Part shown: positions 12,827 through 17,944 of the stretch, one piece after another
Position numbering within the stretch: the first letter of the stretch is position 1
How the letters are laid out: every line of letters starts with the position of its first letter
Assembly: GCA_017515945.1 (NCBI GenBank)
Contig: JAFWDX010000316.1
Location: 1-17,944, forward strand
DNA length: 17,944 nt
Direction: 5' to 3'
From: Blautia sp.
GTDB lineage: Bacteria > Bacillota > Clostridia > Lachnospirales > Lachnospiraceae
The notes under the pieces: generated by a model
Seen by the model: only the letters and a program-made list of their open reading frames with translations
Databases searched by the model: none
Told to the model about the DNA's origin: nothing
Position numbers and translations under genes: made by a program

Positions 12827-14422
12827 ATGAGAAAAAGACTAGTTCTGGCATTGACAGCTCTGGCAACCGCTGCGCTGCTGGCCGGCACGGCCTTCGCCGC
12901 GGACGAAGACACGACTTTGACGATCGCTCTGGATTCAGATATTGTAGCCCTGGATCCGATCTATGCCTACGATTTCACCACCAACCCCGTTGTCAACCAG
13001 ATCACCCAGGCTCTTCTGCAGTTTGATGTGAACAATGAGCTGCAGCCTCTGCTCGCTTCGTCCTGGGAGCAGGCTGACGACACTACCTACGTCTACCAGA
13101 TCCGTGACGATGTGACCTTTTCCGACGGCACCCCGATGACCATGGACGACGTGATCTTCTCCATGGAGAGAAACATGGATCCTGAAGCCGGCTCCTATCT
13201 GAGCTGGATGTTTGACAATGTCGAATCCCTGGAGCAGACCGGCGACTGGGAGCTGACGGTTCACCTCAAAGAGCCCTCCGCCACCTGGCAGTTTGTTCCC
13301 GGCACCACCGCCTGCCATGTCATCAGCAAAGCCTATTATGAAGAACATGCAGGAAACTTCGGCATGGCTGACGGCGGCCTTATGGGCACCGGCCCCTATG
13401 TATACGAGAGCTGGTCCGCCGGTCAGGAGATTGTCCTGAAAAAGAACGAGAACTACTGGGACAAGGAGCAGGAGCTTGCTCTGGACACCCTGGTCTACAA
13501 AATCATCACTGACGATACCACCCGCGTCATGGCCCTGCAGACCGGCGAGGTTGACTTCACCACCTCCACACCGGCTGACATGTTGGAGGTCCTGCATGCC
13601 GTGGAGGAGCTGGAGATCCAGGATATCGCCCTGGCAGGCGTCACCTACCTTGCCTTTAATACCGAGCGTGAGCCCTTCAATGATGTCAATGTCCGCAAAG
13701 CCATTACGGCGGCCATCGATCTGGATGCCATCCAGGAAAACATTGTGCGGGAAGCCGGCCAGGTCGGCACTTGCCTTCCCAACAACTCCACCCTGTTCGC
13801 AGGCGATGAAGAGGACTGGAACGCGTACCTCGATAGCGCGGAGCATGTGACCTATGATGTGGAGCAGGCCAAGGCTTACCTTGCCGAGTCCGCTTATCCG
13901 GACGGCTTCCCCTGCACCATGGTCATCTCCGAAAACTCCCTGCGCTATTCCATCGCTCTCTACATTCAGGAGGCGCTGAAAGCCATTGGCATCGAAGTAG
14001 AGCTGGTGAAGGTCTCCGCGGACGAGCACACAGCCTATCAGTTCGGCGATATCCTTGATGAAGAAGGCAAACGTGACTATGATATGATCATGGCGGGCTG
14101 GGAAGCCGATTATCCGGATATGTCCGGCAACATCGAACCCCTTCTTGCCGGTTATAACACCGGTGCCGGAGGCTCCAATGCTGCGGCCTATGCCAATGAT
14201 GCCTTTGATGACCTGCTCCGTCAGGCCTCCGCGATCACCGATCCGGTGGAACGCACAAAGCTGCTTTGCCAGGCTATGGATCTGGCCAACGCCGACTGCC
14301 CGTATGTATTCCTGACCTATCCCAACAAACAGGTCACCTGCAACAAGAAATACACCGGCTTCACACTCAACTCTTCCTGGCTGTGGAACCTGTACTTCAA
14401 AGACTTTACACTGACTGAGTAA
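12827..14422 (+). CDS. oppA: Peptide ABC transporter substrate-binding protein (family 5), without lipobox
   Basis: 531 aa, normal for SBP family 5 (OppA/DppA). It would capture the ligand outside the membrane and deliver it to OppBC. The start ATG has AGGAGG 5 nt upstream; a frame extension to 12692 lacks such a site and would bury the signal peptide. The signal peptide MRKRLVLALTALATAALLAG is followed by TAFA-ADED, a good signal peptidase I site. A Gram-positive binding protein normally carries a lipobox cysteine; here LLAGT has threonine at that place. Family features: TLTIALDSDIVALDPIYAYD, a central LMGTGPYVYESWSAGQEIVLKKNENYW segment, then FNDVNVRKAITAAIDLDAI. The gene ends just before a strong terminator and is last in the transporter operon. 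The ligand is not predictable. Confidence 0.93.
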   Translation: MRKRLVLALTALATAALLAGTAFAADEDTTLTIALDSDIVALDPIYAYDFTTNPVVNQITQALLQFDVNNELQPLLASSWEQADDTTYVYQIRDDVTFSDGTPMTMDDVIFSMERNMDPEAGSYLSWMFDNVESLEQTGDWELTVHLKEPSATWQFVPGTTACHVISKAYYEEHAGNFGMADGGLMGTGPYVYESWSAGQEIVLKKNENYWDKEQELALDTLVYKIITDDTTRVMALQTGEVDFTTSTPADMLEVLHAVEELEIQDIALAGVTYLAFNTEREPFNDVNVRKAITAAIDLDAIQENIVREAGQVGTCLPNNSTLFAGDEEDWNAYLDSAEHVTYDVEQAKAYLAESAYPDGFPCTMVISENSLRYSIALYIQEALKAIGIEVELVKVSADEHTAYQFGDILDEEGKRDYDMIMAGWEADYPDMSGNIEPLLAGYNTGAGGSNAAAYANDAFDDLLRQASAITDPVERTKLLCQAMDLANADCPYVFLTYPNKQVTCNKKYTGFTLNSSWLWNLYFKDFTLTE

Positions 14423-14470
14423 GGAGACAGCATTATCGCAGCATTGTACTAAATTATAATTGAATCCAAT

Positions 14471-14522
14471 GGGCTTTTCGAATCGGGATAATCCATTTTC
14501 GATTCTGAAAAGCCCTTTTTTT
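14471..14522 (+). terminator. Intrinsic terminator after the substrate-binding protein
   Basis: GGGCTTTTCGAATCG (14471-14485) pairs with CGATTC-T-GAAAAGCCC (14500-14515, one bulged T), followed by seven T (14516-14522). Confidence 0.93.
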
Positions 14523-14626
14523 CTGATTTGAATTTTCAGCCGAGCCTCAAAATCCGGCACGACCCAACGACGCAATCACAGCCCGGCCGGTCAGACTGTG
14601 AACTGTCATTCGTTTTCTGACGGATG

Positions 14627-14678
14627 AAAGAGGACAGCTCCTGCCCTCTTTACAGAAACCTTTTTACGATGCTATAAT
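14627..14678 (+). promoter_or_regulatory. Promoter of the amidohydrolase gene with an overlapping inverted repeat
   Basis: TTTACA (14649-14654), 18-nt spacer, TATAAT (14673-14678). An inverted repeat AAAGAGG (14627-14633) / CCTCTTT (14645-14651) overlaps the -35 box, so a repressor site or a hairpin is possible there. Confidence 0.6.
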
Positions 14679-14762
14679 TTCAGCAATTACCGGTCAGTGG
14701 TAAGACCTGCTGCAGAAAGCAATACGATCGGTAACTTCAATCAAGCGAGGACAGACAGAAAC

Positions 14763-16373
14763 ATGGCAAACCTGATTTTATATAATGGCTGCGTTCATCC
14801 TGGTTCAGGGGACGTCGCAGAGGCTGTCGCGATAAGAGAAAACCGGATCGAAGCGTTGGGCAGCAACGAAATGATCCGAGCCTTGGCTTCTCCTGGCTGC
14901 ACGCAGATCGATCTCGGCGGCCGGTGCGTGCTGCCGGGGTTCATCGATACCCACTGTCATGTGATGGCGACCGGGATAGAGGCTGTGAAGCTCCCCCTTC
15001 GCGGAGCGTCGTCCATCGCCGAACTGATCCGGCGGGGAAGGGCGTTTATCGAGGAGCAGCACATCCCGGAGGGTGCCTGGATCTATGGCGGTGGCTACGA
15101 TCACAATGTTTTTCCCGAAGGGCGTCAGCCGGACCGTCATGACCTGGATGCCATTTCCACAAAACACGCCATCCTGATAGAAAGGGTTTGCGGCCACATC
15201 GGAGCCGCCAACACCCTGGCTCTGGAACAGGCCGGTTTCGACGAGCACACCGTAATCACCGGCGAGGGCGGCATCATGCCCCGGGATCCGGACGGACATC
15301 TGAGCGGCGTGCTGGTGGAAACGGCCCTGGACGTGATCAAACGCCGGATGCCCCGGACTACCCTGGAGGAGGCCAAGGCGGCGGTACGCCGGACATTTCG
15401 GGAGGCTTCCCGGGTCGGACTGACTTCCATGCACACGGATGATCTGGAGATCGCTCCATTTGATATCATGTATCAGGCCTATCAGGAGATCATCGCGGAG
15501 GGAGACGCCACGGTCAGGATCTGGGAGGAAGTTCAATGTCCGCGTCCGGATATTCTGAACTCCTTTTTGGAAAGAGGGCTGCGCACCGGCGACGGTCATC
15601 CGTTCTTCAAAATCGGCAACATCAAGCTCCTGACGGACGGGTCCCTCGGCGCGCGGACCGCATTTATGAGGGCTGATTACAGCGACGATTCCGGAAACAG
15701 AGGCGTGAATGTGTATACCCAGGAGGCGCTGGATGAAATGGCCCTGCTGGCCCACCGTGCCGGCATGCAGATCGCATGTCACGCCATCGGGGATGGAGCC
15801 ATCGCCCAGTGTGTCCACGCCCTTGGCGCGGCCTGGCGTTCAGACGGGGTGGATCTGCGCAATCGGATCGTCCATTGCCAGTTCCCTGACGGGGCGATGC
15901 TGGATGAAATGGCGCGCAACCATATCTGTGCCGATGTACAGCCGGCATTTGTCGCTTCGGACTATCCGATCGTTACGGATCGGATCGGCAGCCGGGACCA
16001 GACAGCCTATTCCTGGCGCACCATGCTGGAAAAGGGCATTCTCATCGGGGGCAGCTCAGACAGTCCGGTGGAGACCTTTGATCCTATCTGGGGCATTCAC
16101 TGCGCGGTAAACCGCACCGACGCGGATGATCTGCCTGCAGGCGGCTGGCATCCAGAAGAACGGCTGACGACGGCTCAGGCTGTGGACATGTTTACCCACG
16201 CCGGCGCCTGTCTTTCTCTGGAGGAACATGAGAAGGGGAGACTGAAGCCGGGGTTTCTGGCTGATCTGGCGGTACTGGACAAGGATATTTATACAGTTCC
16301 GGCTGAAGAGATCCGATATTGCAGGAATGTGATGACGGTTTCTGATGGGAGAATTGTATACAGAGATTTCTGA
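14763..16373 (+). CDS. YtcJ-like metal-dependent amidohydrolase (amidohydrolase family 3)
   Basis: 536 aa, typical for the YtcJ group of the amidohydrolase superfamily, cytosolic TIM-barrel enzymes that hydrolyse amide bonds, usually with one or two metal ions. The N-terminal beta-sandwich part reads LILYNGCVHPGSGDVAEAVAIRENRIEALG and leads to the metal motif GFIDTHCH. Further family motifs are ERVCGHIGAANTLAL, LLTDGSLGARTAFM, CHAIGDGAI, IVHCQF and the aspartate motif GSSDSPVETFDPIWGI; the C-terminus returns to the sandwich (GFLADLAVLDKDI). The start at ATG 14763 fits the family; a GTG at 14697 would add a 22-residue tail. The ribosome-binding site is weak. It has its own promoter but follows the peptide transporter, suggesting it acts on an imported amide or acyl-peptide. 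The exact substrate is unknown. Confidence 0.9.
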   Translation: MANLILYNGCVHPGSGDVAEAVAIRENRIEALGSNEMIRALASPGCTQIDLGGRCVLPGFIDTHCHVMATGIEAVKLPLRGASSIAELIRRGRAFIEEQHIPEGAWIYGGGYDHNVFPEGRQPDRHDLDAISTKHAILIERVCGHIGAANTLALEQAGFDEHTVITGEGGIMPRDPDGHLSGVLVETALDVIKRRMPRTTLEEAKAAVRRTFREASRVGLTSMHTDDLEIAPFDIMYQAYQEIIAEGDATVRIWEEVQCPRPDILNSFLERGLRTGDGHPFFKIGNIKLLTDGSLGARTAFMRADYSDDSGNRGVNVYTQEALDEMALLAHRAGMQIACHAIGDGAIAQCVHALGAAWRSDGVDLRNRIVHCQFPDGAMLDEMARNHICADVQPAFVASDYPIVTDRIGSRDQTAYSWRTMLEKGILIGGSSDSPVETFDPIWGIHCAVNRTDADDLPAGGWHPEERLTTAQAVDMFTHAGACLSLEEHEKGRLKPGFLADLAVLDKDIYTVPAEEIRYCRNVMTVSDGRIVYRDF

Positions 16374-16498
16374 TCGTGCAGGGGCACACATGGGGATGGT
16401 CCTTTTGTTCTTGTTGGGGGATGTTCAGAGGAAGACGGTGACAGGCATATGAAAAAACGGAACAGGCAAAATCAAACGTAGTGAAAATGGAGAGCAAA

Positions 16499-17281
16499 AT
16501 GGATACACGCCTTATAGCACTTGACATGGACGGCACGCTTCTGGACAGCAGAAAACAGCTGCCGCCGGACTTTATCCCCTGGGTAAAGGCGCACCCGCAG
16601 TATCGGATCGCCATCGCCAGCGGCCGGCAGTTTTACACACTCTGGGATGAATTCGAGGAGATCGCGCCGCAGCTGATCATCATTGCGGAAAACGGTTCCT
16701 ACGTTACCGAGAACAAAGAAGTCATCTTTCTGAAGACCATGGAGAAGGAGGATGTCCGGGCCTGCCTGGATATCTGCATGCCTCTGCCCGGTACGTCCAT
16801 CGTGCTAAGCGGCGTCGCTTCTGCCTGCATGCGCACGGATATCAGCGCGGAAGCCCGCAGGCAGGGAGAACTGTACTATCACCGGCTGGTTTTCCAGGAT
16901 GATCTGTACGCATACGCGGAACAGGACGGGATCATCAAGGTATCCCTGTACATAGATGATTTCAAGGCGGCGGAGACGGCTGAACTGATCAAAGGTCTGA
17001 ATCCCAGGATCAAGGCCGTGGTCTCGGGCAGAGACTGGATCGATATCATTCACAGCGATGTCTCGAAAGGCACGGCTATGGAAGCCGTCCAGCGCCAGTT
17101 CAGTCTGACGCCGGATCAGTGTATGGCCTTTGGCGATTATATGAATGATTATGAAATGCTGAAAAAATGCGGCCAGAGCTTCGCTATGGGCAATGCGACC
17201 CAGGCGATCAAGGAGATCGCCCGATATGAAACGGACACGAACGACCGGGACGGGGTGATGAAGGTGCTTAGAGGATTGTGA
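16499..17281 (+). CDS. Cof-type HAD-IIB phosphatase
   Basis: 260 aa, normal for Cof/YidA-like HAD-IIB hydrolases, cytosolic phosphatases of sugar phosphates or cofactors. Motif I is LDMDGTLLDS, with both aspartates near the N-terminus; motif II is AIASGR; the cap domain fills the middle; motif III is SKGTAMEAV with the conserved lysine; motif IV is MAFGDYMNDYEML, a GDxxND form. I chose ATG 16499 because GGAG lies 6 nt upstream; GTG 16481 and ATG 16487 are in-frame alternatives. It lies 125 nt after the amidohydrolase with no terminator visible between, so cotranscription is possible. The substrate cannot be inferred. Confidence 0.92.
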   Translation: MDTRLIALDMDGTLLDSRKQLPPDFIPWVKAHPQYRIAIASGRQFYTLWDEFEEIAPQLIIIAENGSYVTENKEVIFLKTMEKEDVRACLDICMPLPGTSIVLSGVASACMRTDISAEARRQGELYYHRLVFQDDLYAYAEQDGIIKVSLYIDDFKAAETAELIKGLNPRIKAVVSGRDWIDIIHSDVSKGTAMEAVQRQFSLTPDQCMAFGDYMNDYEMLKKCGQSFAMGNATQAIKEIARYETDTNDRDGVMKVLRGL

Positions 17282-17330
17282 GTGCATACTCGCGGAAATT
17301 CCATTTATTTGATCGCGCGAGTATAAAACG
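17281..17330 (-). repeat. Intact TATACTCGCG palindromic repeat
   Basis: ATACTCGCG (17286-17294) and CGCGAGTAT (17316-17324) are perfect 9-bp inverted arms with a 21-nt loop. On the minus strand it reads TATACTCGCGCGATCAAATA and then AATGGAATTTCCGCGAGTAT. The same sequence, split by a mobile element, lies at 11109-11320. No T run follows on either strand, so it is not a standard terminator. Confidence 0.65.
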
Positions 17331-17439
17331 GGAGAAGGATTTTCAGTGCCATTGCCGAAACAGCCATCAGAACCTTGATACGCGTATTTGGTCCTTCTGG
17401 CAGAGTTGAAACATGAGATTCCGATATAGAGGTGATAAG

Positions 17440-17925
17440 ATGAATAGAACTGTCCGTATATCCGGACTATCCGGAATAAAATACATACCAGGCATACTGG
17501 CTGCGTCCCTTCTCCTCACTGTGGTACTGACCGGCTGTGGAGAAAGCGGCGTATCCGGCTCTGCCGGCAGCGATGTGGACCTGGATCTGACGAAGCTCAG
17601 CAGCACCATGGTCTATTCCGAGGTCTACAACATGGTCACAGAGCCCGATCCGTATGACGGAAAGACTGTCCGCATGCACGGCACCTTTGACATTTTTGAG
17701 GACGCCGATTCCGGGGAATACGGTTACACATGCGTCATAGCAGACGCCACCGCCTGTTGTGCCCAGGGGATTCCCTTTGTGAGAAAGGGAGACTACAGCT
17801 TTCCGGAGGACTATCCGGATCTCTGGAGCGAGATCACAGTGGTCGGCACCTTTGATATAGACGAAAGCGGCGGATATAAGATCTGCAGGCTGGTGGATTC
17901 CACGATTGAAGAAGTTAACGCGTAG
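17440..17925 (+). CDS. Small predicted lipoprotein with an OB-fold-like domain
   Basis: 161 aa from ATG 17440, chosen because GAGGTG lies 5 nt upstream; the ATG at 17413 has no such site. The N-terminus has a positively charged stretch and the hydrophobic segment ILAASLLLTVVLTGC; the lipobox LTGC (residues 30-33) predicts a lipidated, membrane-anchored exported protein. The mature part has a short Gly/Ser linker, then YSEVYNMVTEPDPYDGKTVR, where Y-D-G-K-T-V-R plus GTF resembles OB-fold-like lipoproteins. A CC pair (DATACCAQG) and a second strand pattern (ITVVGTFDI) follow. I recall such a CCAQG segment from conserved Bacillota membrane proteins of unclear role; a metal-related role is only a guess. 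The 17325-17439 spacer shows no clear promoter. Confidence 0.82.
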   Translation: MNRTVRISGLSGIKYIPGILAASLLLTVVLTGCGESGVSGSAGSDVDLDLTKLSSTMVYSEVYNMVTEPDPYDGKTVRMHGTFDIFEDADSGEYGYTCVIADATACCAQGIPFVRKGDYSFPEDYPDLWSEITVVGTFDIDESGGYKICRLVDSTIEEVNA

Positions 17926-17927
17926 GA

Positions 17928-17944
17928 TGAGTCAGGGGGACAGG
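17928..17944 (+). repeat. Left part of a REP-like palindrome, cut by window edge
   Basis: TGAGTCAGGGGGACAGG matches the minus strand of 3178-3194 base for base. It starts two bases after the stop codon of the lipoprotein gene. Confidence 0.7.

Noticed and set aside
16384..16425. A REP-like remnant (CACATGGGGATGGTCC) between the amidohydrolase and the HAD gene
   Set aside because: There is a resemblance to the GGGGACGG core but no matching second arm, which is too weak to list as a feature.

Overview
The window looks like the chromosome of an anaerobic, fermentative Clostridia member (Bacillota), plausibly Lachnospiraceae or a relative. The basis is a Staphylococcus/Clostridia-type MurG, a trimeric electron-bifurcating [FeFe]-hydrogenase, Gram-positive style strong Shine-Dalgarno sites and A+T-rich sigma70-type promoters in a moderately G+C-rich background. 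The species cannot be fixed from the sequence alone.

Layout. Positions 1-265 (minus) hold the 5' part of a visibly A+T-rich unknown gene cut by the window edge. Positions 317-2856 (minus) carry murG and a MATE-family exporter. Positions 3252-7668 form a self-contained transcription unit: a good promoter, a structured leader, the NuoE-like, NuoF-like and catalytic subunits of a bifurcating hydrogenase, and a strong intrinsic terminator. The NuoF-like gene is interrupted by an in-frame TAG between its thioredoxin-like ferredoxin domain and its flavin/NAD core. Positions 7802-14522 hold a peptide (Opp/Dpp) ABC transporter: a perfect-consensus promoter, two permeases, two ATPases (the second broken by a one-base frameshift), a substrate-binding protein without a lipobox, and a terminator. 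Positions 14649-17281 hold a separately promoted YtcJ-like amidohydrolase and a Cof-type HAD phosphatase. The window ends with a small lipoprotein (17440-17925).

Working together: the hydrogenase would reoxidise NADH and reduced ferredoxin jointly to H2 (or run in reverse). The transporter plus amidohydrolase look like an uptake-and-deacylation route for small peptides or N-acylated/amidated compounds.

The most unusual content lies between and inside the genes. A family of short mobile palindromic repeats occurs at six places. Termini are GTAAC...GTTAC, near-identical 8-bp direct repeats flank four copies, a 34-nt terminal hairpin recurs, and internal modules are present or absent from copy to copy. 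The termini and duplication length resemble an IS66-type MITE. One copy is a lone 34-nt hairpin inside the ATPase gene at 10996, where hairpin plus target duplication add exactly 14 in-frame codons. Another copy splits a second palindromic repeat whose intact relative lies at 17281-17330, so the empty site can be reconstructed within this window. Other repeats are REP-like palindromes at gene ends, a 42-bp symmetric palindrome upstream of the hydrogenase, and a 65-bp tandem repeat between the two permease genes.
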